Shown: in pieces, positions 42,016 through 50,802 of the stretch
How the letters are laid out: each line of letters begins with the position of its first letter
How positions within the stretch are numbered: position 1 is the stretch's first letter
Assembly (NCBI GenBank): GCA_964405435.1
Contig: CAYOOD010000019.1
Coordinates: 1 to 64,000, forward strand
DNA: 64,000 nt
DNA from: DVEG01 sp964405435
GTDB lineage: Bacteria > Cyanobacteriota > Cyanobacteriia > Cyanobacteriales > Oscillatoriaceae
Reading direction: 5' to 3'
The notes under the pieces: model-generated
The model's database searches: none
What the model saw: the letters and a program-made list of their open reading frames with translations, nothing else
What the model was told of the DNA's origin: nothing
Translations under genes and position numbers: made by a program

Positions 42016-43830
42016 GTGATTAAATCTGCAAATTCTGCATCTACCTCTAGGCATAATCTCCCAAAAAGTCCCCATCCAATGCGCCGCCTGTTCGCTTACG
42101 GCGACAAATATCGCGCCCAAATCTGGCAGGCGACTCTCTGCTCGTTCCTCAATAAATTCTTCGACTTGGCACCCCCCGTTTTAATCGGTGCTGCCGTCGA
42201 TGTCGTGGTACAAAAACAAGATTCTATCATTGCTCAGTTAGGCGTTAAAGATGTCTTCGGACAATTTGTAATTCTTTCCGCACTCACCGTTATCCTCTGG
42301 ATACTCGAATCGGTATTTGAGTATGCCTACAAGTTGATTTGGCGCAATCTCGCGCAGTCGATCCAGCACGACTTGCGCCAAGATGCCTACCGCCACATTC
42401 AAGAACTCGATATCGTTTATTTTGAAGAACGCAGTACCGGTGCTTTGATGTCCGTACTCAGCGACGATATCAATCAATTGGAGCGCTTTCTCGATGTGGG
42501 GGCTAATGAAATTATTCAAGTAACGGCAACGGTGCTGTTAATTGGCGGGGCTTTTATTATTCTCGCTCCCACCGTGGCGGCGAGTGCGGTGCTGCCGATG
42601 CCGTTTATTCTCTGGGGTTCTGTTTGGTTTCAGCGCTTGCTCGCGCCTCGCTATGCGGACGTGCGGGAAAAGGTGAGTTTGCTAAACGGGCAACTGGCTA
42701 ATAACCTTCAGGGGATGACGACGATTAAAAGTTTTACTGCTGAAGAATACGAAGCGAAACGGATCGAACGGGAAAGCGATGCTTACCGCCAAAGCAACCG
42801 CCGCGCCATCTCTCTTTCTGCGGCGTTCGTGCCGTTGATTCGCATGATTATTTTAGCAGGATTTACCGTTCTTCTGCTCTATGGTGGCATGGAAGCGGTG
42901 AATGGTAAAATGTCGGTCGGAACTTACAGCGTGTTGGTCTATCTTATCCAGCGGTTGCTGTGGCCATTAACGAGATTGGGAGAAACTTTCGACCAATATC
43001 AGCGGGCGATGGCGTCTACTAATCGAGTGCTGAATTTGCTGGATACGCCGATCGCCATTCATCCGGGAGACAAGCCGCTGCCCGTCGCCTCGGTGCGGGG
43101 CGAGTTGGTGCTGGAAAATGTCACCTTTGCTTACCGCGATCGCGCCCCGGTGATTAAAAATCTTTCCCTGCGCGTACCGGCAGGTAAAACCATCGCGATT
43201 GTCGGCGCGACGGGTTCCGGGAAGAGTACCTTAGTCAAACTTTTGCTGCGACTGTACGAAATTGAATCGGGAACGATGACTCTCGACGGGATAGAATTGC
43301 GGGAGCTGAAACTTAGAGATTTGCGCAGGGCGATCGGTTTGGTGAGTCAGGATGTTTTCTTGTTTCACGGCACGGTTGCCGAGAATATCGCTTACGGCAC
43401 TTTTGAGGCGGCGCGCGAGGATATTATCGCAGCCGCGACGGTGGCGGAAGCGCACGATTTTATCATGCAATTGCCGCAAGGTTACGAAACCATTGTCGGG
43501 GAACGGGGGCAGAAATTATCGGGAGGGCAGCGGCAAAGGCTGGCGATCGCGCGCGCGGTTCTGAAAAATCCCCCCATTCTCGTCCTCGACGAGGCAACTT
43601 CGGCGGTGGATAACGAGACAGAAGCGGCAATTCAGCGATCGCTCGATCGCATTACCCGCGATCGCACCACCATCGCGATCGCTCACCGCCTCTCCACCGT
43701 GCGAAATGCCGATTGCATTTACGTTATGGAGTCCGGCAAGCTGGTAGAATGGGGGCGGCACGAAGAACTGCTCGACCTAGAGGGGATTTATGCCGGCCTC
43801 TGGCGCGTGCAGATGGGGCTCTTAGCCTGA
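42016..43830 (+). CDS. ABC exporter, fused membrane and ATPase domains (MsbA-like)
   Basis: A 604-residue half-transporter that should dimerise and export lipid, peptide or drug. The N-terminal part has six membrane segments (about 50-340; for example FVILSALTVILWILESVFEYAY and LIRMIILAGFTVLLLYGG). The ATPase part has Walker A VGATGSGKST (near 395), signature LSGGQRQRLAIARAVL, Walker B ILVLDEATSAVD, and the H-loop IAIAHRLSTV. The start is uncertain: GTG 42016 or the later MRRLFAYGDKYR (about 42079), which fits the usual start of these proteins. Its stop is 27 bases before the CcmS-like gene. Confidence 0.92.
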   Translation: MIKSANSASTSRHNLPKSPHPMRRLFAYGDKYRAQIWQATLCSFLNKFFDLAPPVLIGAAVDVVVQKQDSIIAQLGVKDVFGQFVILSALTVILWILESVFEYAYKLIWRNLAQSIQHDLRQDAYRHIQELDIVYFEERSTGALMSVLSDDINQLERFLDVGANEIIQVTATVLLIGGAFIILAPTVAASAVLPMPFILWGSVWFQRLLAPRYADVREKVSLLNGQLANNLQGMTTIKSFTAEEYEAKRIERESDAYRQSNRRAISLSAAFVPLIRMIILAGFTVLLLYGGMEAVNGKMSVGTYSVLVYLIQRLLWPLTRLGETFDQYQRAMASTNRVLNLLDTPIAIHPGDKPLPVASVRGELVLENVTFAYRDRAPVIKNLSLRVPAGKTIAIVGATGSGKSTLVKLLLRLYEIESGTMTLDGIELRELKLRDLRRAIGLVSQDVFLFHGTVAENIAYGTFEAAREDIIAAATVAEAHDFIMQLPQGYETIVGERGQKLSGGQRQRLAIARAVLKNPPILVLDEATSAVDNETEAAIQRSLDRITRDRTTIAIAHRLSTVRNADCIYVMESGKLVEWGRHEELLDLEGIYAGLWRVQMGLLA

Positions 43831-43857
43831 CAGTCAACAACAAAAAAACGCACAAAA

Positions 43858-44325
43858 ATGTTTAGAATTGGCAGTAGCGAACCGGAAACCGCAGAAAACC
43901 TATGGCGTCGCCAACTGGCGCAGTTTGCCAGAGACAATCAGAAAGACTTGGCGGCGCTGGCTTGGGGATTGTGGCTGGATCGGCAAAACAAGGAGGAAGC
44001 GCTGGGAATCGACCTCAAACCCGTGCCCCATTTCGTTTACTGTCCGAAACAGGCGGTCGAACAATTGAATCAAAAAGTCAACAATCACTTAGAGGAAGTT
44101 CTGGGAGTTATCGACAATCACAACCCGGAAAAAGAGGTGTTGATTATCGGGATTGGCGAGGGTCAATTAAAGCTGATTCAGTTCGAGACTGAGCCGACAC
44201 CTCCCGTTTGTTTCGAGCAAGTAGGAGCCGATGTCAATACCTTGCTCGATCGCCTGGAGGAACGGCTAGGACAGCAGGTGAATGTGTTGATCAATACCAG
44301 ATCAGCACAGGGCAAACTCGCGTAA
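43858..44325 (+). CDS. Conserved cyanobacterial protein, CcmS-like carboxysome chaperone
   Basis: A 155-residue soluble protein. The blocks WRRQLAQFARDNQKDLAALAWGLW, IDLKPVPHFVYCPKQAVEQLN, EVLIIGIGEGQLKLIQFE and PPPVCFEQ-like (PTPPVCFEQVGADVNTLL) agree with my memory of the family named CcmS, which assists beta-carboxysome shell assembly by binding CcmK1. I cannot confirm the name without a search. It follows the ABC exporter by 27 bases and is followed by a GGGTTTC hairpin. A solo ccmK lies 10 kb upstream. Confidence 0.6.
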   Translation: MFRIGSSEPETAENLWRRQLAQFARDNQKDLAALAWGLWLDRQNKEEALGIDLKPVPHFVYCPKQAVEQLNQKVNNHLEEVLGVIDNHNPEKEVLIIGIGEGQLKLIQFETEPTPPVCFEQVGADVNTLLDRLEERLGQQVNVLINTRSAQGKLA

Positions 44326-44339
44326 ATTGTAGCGTTTTC

Positions 44340-44372
44340 AGAAACCCGGCTTTTTGAAAAAGCCGGGTTTCT
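44340..44372 (+). terminator. GGGTTTC hairpin after the CcmS-like gene
   Basis: A 16-bp perfect stem: 44340-44355 (AGAAACCCGGCTTTTT) and 44357-44372 (AAAAAGCCGGGTTTCT) around one base. It lies 15 bases after the stop and 30 bases before the next start, so it is a likely terminator and belongs to the repeat family at 6999, 14124 and 52330. Confidence 0.65.
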
Positions 44373-44401
44373 CGCAGCGGCAAAATGCTATACGATGAAA
44401 A

Positions 44402-45979
44402 ATGGAAAAGCTGGGGAAAAAAGAATTTAGGAGAGGGATTCGGTGGCTGGCATGGTCGGGAATTCTGGCGATCGCCAGCGTCGGCGGTTGGGTTGCCTGG
44501 GCACAATGGATGAATCGCCCTCCTGAAGCAGTTTTGGTGCGCGTCACCACTGCGCAAAAAGACACGGTAGAAGATGCCATCAATGCCAGCGGTACAGTCG
44601 AACTGGCCGATCAGCAAACCCTCAAATCCCCCGCAGATAACGCGGCAGTGGAAGAGGTGCTGGTGAAAGTGGGCGATCGCGTTCGTGCCGGTCAGGAATT
44701 GCTAATCCTGCGCAATCCCGAACGACAAACGATTCTTACCAAAAATGAGTTAGACACGCGGGAAGCCGAAATAAAACTAGCAAACCAACGCCAGCAAATA
44801 GCGGCAGCGGAGGAAAAAGTCAAAGCCGCCGAGCGAACACTCCAAGACCTCCGCGCCAAGCGTTCCACAGAGAAACAAAATAAACTCGAAGATTTACAGG
44901 TGAGAATTCAAAAACAGGAAATTTCCCTGAAAAACAACCGCCATAAAATAGGAGAAGCCGAGCAAGAACTGCTATCTGCCGAACGGGAACTTAAAGACAA
45001 CCAGACTTTATTTGACAAAGGGTTTATTTCTGAAAATGACCTGCAAGAGAAAAAAGACGCAGTTCGCCGCGCTCGTTCCCAACTGCGGGATGCTGAATTA
45101 CTCGTCAGCCAAGCTATCCTCGACCTTCAACAAATCCAGTTAGAGCGACAAAGAATCGAGCAAGAATTTCAGGATAAAGCCCTAGCAGACGAGACTGCCC
45201 TGCGGGCTGCTGAGGCGGCTGTGCGGGATGCACAGGCAGCACGGAAACAGGCTGAAACAGAAGTTCGCACCGCGACTATCGCCCTGGAGCGACTCCAGCT
45301 CGATCGCAAAGAAAGCGAGCAAAAACTCCAAAACAACATCGTCAGCGCTCCCATCGACGGCAAGATTCTCGATGTGAAAGTCAAGGCAGGAAATGGGGTG
45401 AAAGTGAGTGACGATCTGATCGTTTTGGGCAATCCCGATCGAGAGTTTGTCAAACTTCAGTTATCTACGCTGGATGCGGCGCGAGTGCAGCCCAACCAAG
45501 AAGCCCGCATCAGTATTATCGGTCCCGATGCGAAACCTTTTGCCGGACGAGTTATCGGCTTATCTCCCCTGGCGATCGCGGGAAACGGAAGCGATGGAAA
45601 CAGCAACCAAGGGCCGGCTAGTGTATCGGCAACAGTTCAGCTCAATACCCCCACGGGCATGCTGATTCCCGGCAGTCAGGTGAGCGTAGAAATTATCGTG
45701 CAGCAGCGACAGAACGCGGTCGTTTTGAACCCAGAAGCCATTCAGCGAGACGATAAAACCCCTTATGTTTGGGTGCGCGACGCCCTCGGAAACGCGCAGA
45801 AAAAACCCGTCACGACAGGGCTAGAAGGCATGATGGGAGTAGAAGTAACCGCTGGATTGCGATCGGGCGACGAGGTGCTGCTGCCCCCGCCAGAGCCACC
45901 TCTCGAACCCGGAATGCCGGTCAAGATTGAAGAAACCGCGAAAAAAATTAAGAATGGAAAAGAACCCGGCAAAGAGTAA
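44402..45979 (+). CDS. HlyD/DevB-type periplasmic adaptor of an ABC efflux pump
   Basis: A 525-residue membrane-fusion protein. The N-terminal anchor (WLAWSGILAIASVGGWVAWAQW, about 14-35) is followed by a lipoyl half (NAAVEEVLVKVGDRVRAGQELL), a long coiled-coil hairpin (about 110-305, many QQIAAAEEKVKAAERTL-like heptads), the second lipoyl half (SAPIDGKILDVKVKAGNGV), and a beta-barrel (GAVVLNPEAIQ-like, PYVWVRDALGNAQ). It joins an inner-membrane ABC permease to TolC. The permease and TolC genes follow on the same strand, but an ATPase gene (DevA/MacB type) is missing. Confidence 0.9.
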   Translation: MEKLGKKEFRRGIRWLAWSGILAIASVGGWVAWAQWMNRPPEAVLVRVTTAQKDTVEDAINASGTVELADQQTLKSPADNAAVEEVLVKVGDRVRAGQELLILRNPERQTILTKNELDTREAEIKLANQRQQIAAAEEKVKAAERTLQDLRAKRSTEKQNKLEDLQVRIQKQEISLKNNRHKIGEAEQELLSAERELKDNQTLFDKGFISENDLQEKKDAVRRARSQLRDAELLVSQAILDLQQIQLERQRIEQEFQDKALADETALRAAEAAVRDAQAARKQAETEVRTATIALERLQLDRKESEQKLQNNIVSAPIDGKILDVKVKAGNGVKVSDDLIVLGNPDREFVKLQLSTLDAARVQPNQEARISIIGPDAKPFAGRVIGLSPLAIAGNGSDGNSNQGPASVSATVQLNTPTGMLIPGSQVSVEIIVQQRQNAVVLNPEAIQRDDKTPYVWVRDALGNAQKKPVTTGLEGMMGVEVTAGLRSGDEVLLPPPEPPLEPGMPVKIEETAKKIKNGKEPGKE

Positions 45980-46047
45980 TAATATTCTCTCCAAAGCCTC
46001 CCAAAAATCTATAAATTGAAAAATTAATCTTTCCCCCTCTCTTTCCC

Positions 46048-46077
46048 TCAGCACTCAGCACTCAGCACTCAGCACTC
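46048..46077. repeat. ACTCAGC heptamer repeat
   Basis: Four consecutive CAGCACT units between the adaptor and permease genes, ending 7 bases before the permease start, so the repeat stands where a ribosome site would be. Confidence 0.8.
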
Positions 46078-46083
46078 TCGCTT

Positions 46084-47256
46084 ATGGGTTTAGCATTCTT
46101 CGATTTACTCGCTCTCACCTGCGACTCTCTGCGCGGCAACCCCTTGCGCTCTGCCCTCACGACTGTGGGGGTTTTCATGGGAGTTGCCGCCGTCAGCGCC
46201 ACGCTGCAAGTTGGCAACATCAGCCGCGCGGTTATCGAAGAGCAACTCGCCAAGCGAGAAGCGCCTCAAGTCTCTGCATGGATGTGGGGCGGTGAAAGGA
46301 GTTTGAGGTTAGAAGATCTGGAATTTTTCAAGCAGCGCTTAGCTGGCGCGCGCGCCCTTTCAGGCTCGGCTTGGGTGGATTACGGTGAAGTCGTGTTTCA
46401 GTCGCAGCAGGCTGAGTTATCGATGGAGGCTGTTTCGAGCGAATATTTGCTGACTTCGGGGCGGTTAATCTTGCAGGGGCGCTTTTTTAATGCTGCCGAT
46501 TTTGCCAACTATCGACCGGTGGCGCTCGTCGATGAATTCTTAGCCGAGCAACTTTTTCAGGGGCAAAATCCTGTCAATCAGCGCATTTATGTGGTCGGCA
46601 GACCGTATATCGTGGTGGGCGTGATGGAAACCAAGCTTGAGCGTAAGGATCAAAAACCCAGAGGCAAACTGTTGGTGCCGATGTCGATTTACTCAGCTTT
46701 AACAGGGAGGCGCGATATTAATGGATTTGAGATTCGCCCCTACCAGTTAGAAGACATGCAAAAGATAGAAGAACAGGTGAAGCAACTGCTGTCGCAGCGC
46801 TTCCCCGATGCCGATGTTTTTGTTCGCAGCAATGCCAAAGATATTCTCGAACAGCGGCAAACTTTGAAATTAGCCTCGCAGGGGCTGCTGGCAGTCGGGG
46901 CGATCGCTTTATTAGTGGGCGGCGTCGGCATTGCCAATATTACCATCGCCGCTGTCATGGAGCGCACTCCCGAAATCGGTTTGCGGCGGGCAATTGGCGC
47001 AACTCAAGCCGACATCATGCTGCAATTTATTCTCGAAGCCGCTATCCTCAGCTTAATCGGCGGAACTGCTGCGATCGCCTGCGTTCACGGGTTGACGCTT
47101 GCCGTCGCCGATACCTTCAAACTGCCCTACAAATTCGATTCCAACACCGCCACTTTGGCACTCGGCTCGGCGCTGCTTGTCGGCGTGGGCGCTGGATTTT
47201 TGCCCGCCCTGCGCGCTAGCCAGCTCGATCCCGTCAAAGCCCTGCGATCGCAGTAA
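46084..47256 (+). CDS. FtsX/MacB-type ABC permease (DevC-like)
   Basis: A 390-residue permease with the MacB layout: one N-terminal membrane segment (NPLRSALTTVGVFMGVAAVSATLQV), a periplasmic domain of about 230 residues, then three C-terminal segments (GLLAVGAIALLVGGVGIANIT; FILEAAILSLIGGTAAIACVHG; LALGSALLVGVGAGFLPALRAS) with the coupling region RTPEIGLRRAIGATQADIM. It should work with an ATPase, the upstream adaptor and TolC. Its own ATPase domain is absent, unlike full MacB. The translation start directly follows heptamer repeats. Confidence 0.9.
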   Translation: MGLAFFDLLALTCDSLRGNPLRSALTTVGVFMGVAAVSATLQVGNISRAVIEEQLAKREAPQVSAWMWGGERSLRLEDLEFFKQRLAGARALSGSAWVDYGEVVFQSQQAELSMEAVSSEYLLTSGRLILQGRFFNAADFANYRPVALVDEFLAEQLFQGQNPVNQRIYVVGRPYIVVGVMETKLERKDQKPRGKLLVPMSIYSALTGRRDINGFEIRPYQLEDMQKIEEQVKQLLSQRFPDADVFVRSNAKDILEQRQTLKLASQGLLAVGAIALLVGGVGIANITIAAVMERTPEIGLRRAIGATQADIMLQFILEAAILSLIGGTAAIACVHGLTLAVADTFKLPYKFDSNTATLALGSALLVGVGAGFLPALRASQLDPVKALRSQ

Positions 47257-47353
47257 AGAAAATCTTAAAAAATAAAAAGACTCTGCGAAAATACTCTTTA
47301 CTGAGGTATTGCACGAATGCTCTCACTCGCGTTTGTTTGACCTCAGTTGAGAA

Positions 47354-49435
47354 ATGATGCACCTTCCCGATTCCAACCCAACTCCTCCAGAACAAAATCC
47401 AAGCGATCGCTCGCTTTTTTCGCTTTCCACCTGGATCGTTCGCGCCGTTGCTTTGCTCAGCGCTACTGCGGGTACGGCTTGTATTTTCACCTGGGTTTTC
47501 AAATCCCAGCCGACTGTCCGAGCCAATGATATCTTAACGCCTGCCGCCCAATTCGCCAACAAGCAACTAGCCCTACCTGCTAACTTCAACTTTATCCCAT
47601 TTCAAGCAAATTCAGAGGGTAAAATAGTTTCGCCCCCTCAACTTACAACCCAAACAAAACCGGAAAAACAAACTTCTCAAATCAACATTCTTCCTCAATT
47701 ATCCCTGAAAAAACAAGCGCTAACCTCTCCCCCAACCCCTCCCTATCAGGCAGGGGGAGGTGGGGAGGGGAGTAAGAGTTCTTCTTTGACCGCTACTCGA
47801 ACTCCTCCAATCCCTACTCCAATCCCTACTCCTCTGCCAGGAGAAGAAAGCAAAATTTCCGCCTCCCCTACTATCCCAACCCCTGCAATTCCTACTCCTC
47901 TGCCAGGAGAAGAAAGTAAAATTTCCGCCTCCCCTACTATCCCAACCCCTGTAACTCCTACTCCCCCCTTCCGCGAAAAAAATGTATTCCGCTACCCTCT
48001 CCTCTCAGGAGAGGCTTCGGATAGGTGGGAAGGGGGATTGGGGGAGTTAGGTTCCCCCTCGCCATCCAAGCCTGCGCTCGAATTAAAACTTTCTGATGCC
48101 GTTGTTTTGGTATTGCAAAACAACCGAGAGATTAAAAATGCTTACTTAGATAGAATCGCCCAAAGAGAAGATTTGGCCGTCGCTGAAAGTAAATTTAATC
48201 CAACTTGGACGCCGCAAATTTCTGTTGCAATCGATCGCAACGTGGCGGGCGATGCGAAATCCTACCAGCGCGGATTGAATGTATCCGCCGCCGTTACCGT
48301 TACTATTCCCACTGGCGGAGAGGTGACAGTTGGCTGGGTGGGAACCGGGCGATCGCAAATCGCGCCCGGGCTGGAAACGAATGCTGATGACTTGAATCAA
48401 AATCTCCAACTCAGGTTCAAACAACCTCTCTTGAGAGGATTTGGCGTCGCCGTCAACAACGCTTCGATTGAAATGGCTCGGCTGAACGAACAAGTCAATA
48501 TTTTATCTTTAAAATCCACCTTGGCAGAGACAATAACCCGCGTTATCCTAGCCTATCGAACGTTAGTGCAAGCGCAGGAAAGGGTCAAAATTCAGCAGAG
48601 TTCCCTGGCTAGCGCTCGCCAGCAATTGGAAATCACGCAAGCTTTTATCGAGGCAGGGCAACTGGCACGGGTTGAAATTATCCAAAATGAAACAGACATT
48701 GCCAACCGAGAAGTTAGCTTATTAGAAGCAGAAAATAATCGCGAATCTGTAAAATTGCAACTCTTGGATCTTCTCGATATTGACCAGAATCTGAATCTTG
48801 TAGCAGCCGAAATACCTTCCGGGAGCTTTACGGTTCCCGATTTGAGCAATCTCAGGCAAATCGCCTTAGAAAAAAATCCAGCTTACTTGCAAGCACGGCT
48901 GAGTAAGGAGATAGCCCAATACAATTTCTTGTTAGCTGAGGATGAAAAACGCTGGGACTTAGATTTCGAGGCGAGTTACGGCAATACAACGGGCATTGCC
49001 ACAGACAAAAGCACCGACTTGAGGGCGGGGCTGACTTTGCAGCGACAATTCGGCGATCGCTCCGTAGAGCAGCGGTATCAGCAAAGCCGCGTCAACCTCC
49101 TCAAAGCCGAAAATACCTTGGAAAATCAGCGAGAAAGTCTCGAAATTGAAGTCGCCGACAAAATTAGAAATGTTAACTTGCTCCTCAAACAGGTGGAACT
49201 CGCCCGCCGAGCCAGAGAACTGTCCGAACAAAAACTAGAGAACGAACGAGAAAAGCTCAGGCTGGGATTGCGAAATACCAGACTGATCGATGTCTTAAAT
49301 TTTCAAAGCGAGTTAGTACAAGCTAAAAATGCCGAATTAGGGGCGATTATTAACTATCTCAATGCCCTGACTGAACTCGATCGAAGCGTCGGAACGACCT
49401 TAGAAACCTGGCAAGTGACGGTGGAAGTGAAATGA
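47354..49435 (+). CDS. TolC-family outer-membrane efflux protein with Pro-rich N-terminus
   Basis: 693 residues. The C-terminal 460 residues are a TolC channel with two repeats (LKLSDAVVLVLQNNREIKNAYLDRIAQREDLAVAESKFNP; then AETITRVILAYRTLVQAQERVKIQ and helical barrels to the end). The N-terminus has a hydrophobic segment (WIVRAVALLSATAGTACIF) and about 200 Pro/Ser/Thr-rich residues containing two copies of IPTPLPGEESKISASPT. These, and LLSGEASDRWEGGLGELG, look like translated intergenic repeats. It completes the efflux set begun at 44402. Confidence 0.88.
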   Translation: MMHLPDSNPTPPEQNPSDRSLFSLSTWIVRAVALLSATAGTACIFTWVFKSQPTVRANDILTPAAQFANKQLALPANFNFIPFQANSEGKIVSPPQLTTQTKPEKQTSQINILPQLSLKKQALTSPPTPPYQAGGGGEGSKSSSLTATRTPPIPTPIPTPLPGEESKISASPTIPTPAIPTPLPGEESKISASPTIPTPVTPTPPFREKNVFRYPLLSGEASDRWEGGLGELGSPSPSKPALELKLSDAVVLVLQNNREIKNAYLDRIAQREDLAVAESKFNPTWTPQISVAIDRNVAGDAKSYQRGLNVSAAVTVTIPTGGEVTVGWVGTGRSQIAPGLETNADDLNQNLQLRFKQPLLRGFGVAVNNASIEMARLNEQVNILSLKSTLAETITRVILAYRTLVQAQERVKIQQSSLASARQQLEITQAFIEAGQLARVEIIQNETDIANREVSLLEAENNRESVKLQLLDLLDIDQNLNLVAAEIPSGSFTVPDLSNLRQIALEKNPAYLQARLSKEIAQYNFLLAEDEKRWDLDFEASYGNTTGIATDKSTDLRAGLTLQRQFGDRSVEQRYQQSRVNLLKAENTLENQRESLEIEVADKIRNVNLLLKQVELARRARELSEQKLENEREKLRLGLRNTRLIDVLNFQSELVQAKNAELGAIINYLNALTELDRSVGTTLETWQVTVEVK

Positions 49436-49447
49436 AAATGGGGCGGA

Positions 49448-49527
49448 GAGTGTGGAGTGTGGAGTGTGGAGTGTGGAATTACAATAATTTTTCTACTCAG
49501 CACTCAGCACTCAGCACTCAGCACTCT
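49448..49527. repeat. Heptamer repeats GTGTGGA and ACTCAGC
   Basis: Four GTGTGGA-like units (49450-49477) and then about five ACTCAGC units (49496-49527) fill the gap between the convergent tolC-like and hydrolase genes. No separate terminator is visible. Confidence 0.8.
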
Positions 49528-49532
49528 CCGCC

Positions 49533-50426
49533 CTATTCCCGATTCCCAATAAAATCTAGAATGTGTCGGGCAGTGATTTGCGGCTTTTCCAGGTGCGGAA
49601 CGTGACCGCAATTGTCTATCCAGATGAGGTTGCTATTGGCGATCGCCTGCTCGAACTTCAGCGCGTCAGCCGTGCCCAAAATCCGGTCATCCTTCCCCCA
49701 CAAAATCAGCGTCTGCTGTTCGACGCGCGCTAGATCGTCCCGAAACGAACCGTAACCGCCACTTTTGGCAAAGGCAATCAGCGCCTCACTCCAGCGGGGC
49801 GCTTTTAAATGCAGTGCCGCGCATAATTCCGCATCGGGCGAAACGAACGCGGGATCGCAGTAAGCTTTGAGGCTGACTCCCCGCCGCACCTTGGGATTGC
49901 GGAGAAATTCTGCTGCCAAATAGCCGAGCGGCGGAAATAAGAATTTGCCGATCGCGGGCGGTTTTGCCAAACCAGCGCTGTCAATGAGTACCAACTTTTT
50001 AACGATTTCCGGGTGCGAGAGTGTCAAATCGATCGCCGCTGCTCCCCCCATCGAAACGCCCACCCAAATTGCGGGTTTTTCGATGAGGGTTTTCCAGAAA
50101 TAATAAAGGTGCGTCTTGATGGCTTTCGGGCTGAAGGGGATTTCTGCCATCCGCTCTGTAAACCCAAAACCCAATAGGTCGATCGCCCAGGTTTCGGTTT
50201 CGGCACCCAGCAGCGGCAGCAGGCGGCGGAACTCAAATGAGGAGCTGTCAAATCCGTGGAGCAGCACGATCGGCGTCTCCCCGCTCCCCTGACGCGCAAA
50301 AGACGTGGGAATGGGGCGATCGCTCATTGATGTCAGAATTTCCTGACATTGGAGGCTCTGAGCGAAGGCGATCGAAGTAGATTCTGTGAGTTCACTGACT
50401 TCAGGCGGGAGGAAACTGGCAAACAT
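49533..50426 (-). CDS. Alpha/beta hydrolase
   Basis: A 297-residue serine hydrolase. Seen: oxyanion loop LLHGFDSSSFEF, the nucleophile elbow GVSMGGAA with Ser, the acid region LWGKDDRILG with Asp, and the catalytic His in CGHVPHLEKP. A 35-residue N-terminal extension precedes the first core strand. ATG giving MFASFLPPEV is chosen over an upstream ATG that lies in repeats. Substrate unknown (ester, epoxide or haloalkane-type); no signal peptide. It is convergent with tolC. Confidence 0.88.
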   Translation of the reverse strand: MFASFLPPEVSELTESTSIAFAQSLQCQEILTSMSDRPIPTSFARQGSGETPIVLLHGFDSSSFEFRRLLPLLGAETETWAIDLLGFGFTERMAEIPFSPKAIKTHLYYFWKTLIEKPAIWVGVSMGGAAAIDLTLSHPEIVKKLVLIDSAGLAKPPAIGKFLFPPLGYLAAEFLRNPKVRRGVSLKAYCDPAFVSPDAELCAALHLKAPRWSEALIAFAKSGGYGSFRDDLARVEQQTLILWGKDDRILGTADALKFEQAIANSNLIWIDNCGHVPHLEKPQITARHILDFIGNRE

Positions 50427-50479
50427 GCGTTTTAGAGCGTACCCGGAACGGTATCGCATTTTACCAGTTTGTGCATTGC

Positions 50480-50620
50480 GCATGGGGAATGGGGCATGGG
50501 GATCGGAGAGTGGGGAGTGCTGAGTGCTGAGTGCTGAGTAGTGAGCGTGCTATTCTGCATTACCCAATGCCCCACCCTACCCAATGCCCCATTCGCCCAA
50601 TCAGTAAATTTTTTCAAAGT
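50480..50620. repeat. Cluster of CCAATGC and ACTCAGC heptamers
   Basis: Words such as GGGGCATGGGG, four AGTGCTG units and ACCCAATGCCCC fill half of the 376-base gap 50427-50802. The remainder is AT-rich (50690-50730), a plausible GH57 gene promoter, with a single CRISPR-repeat-like word at 50728-50750. I see no gene. Confidence 0.7.
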
Positions 50621-50802
50621 AGCGAGAGAGCGAGCAAATTTAATTTGTAAAGAACGGTAAAAACTGGCTGACGAACAACTTACTTTAATAAAATTTATAA
50701 AAATTTACAATATAAATTTATAAATATCTACCCCGTGAGGGATTGAAAATGTTGCCAACTTGTAGAACCATGTTAGATGACAGTAAATAGAGGCAAAGAC
50801 TT

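Noticed and set aside
50728..50750. Word CCCCGTGAGGGATTGAAAAT resembling the end of a CRISPR repeat
   Set aside because: Only one copy; no second repeat at spacer distance and no cas genes in the window.
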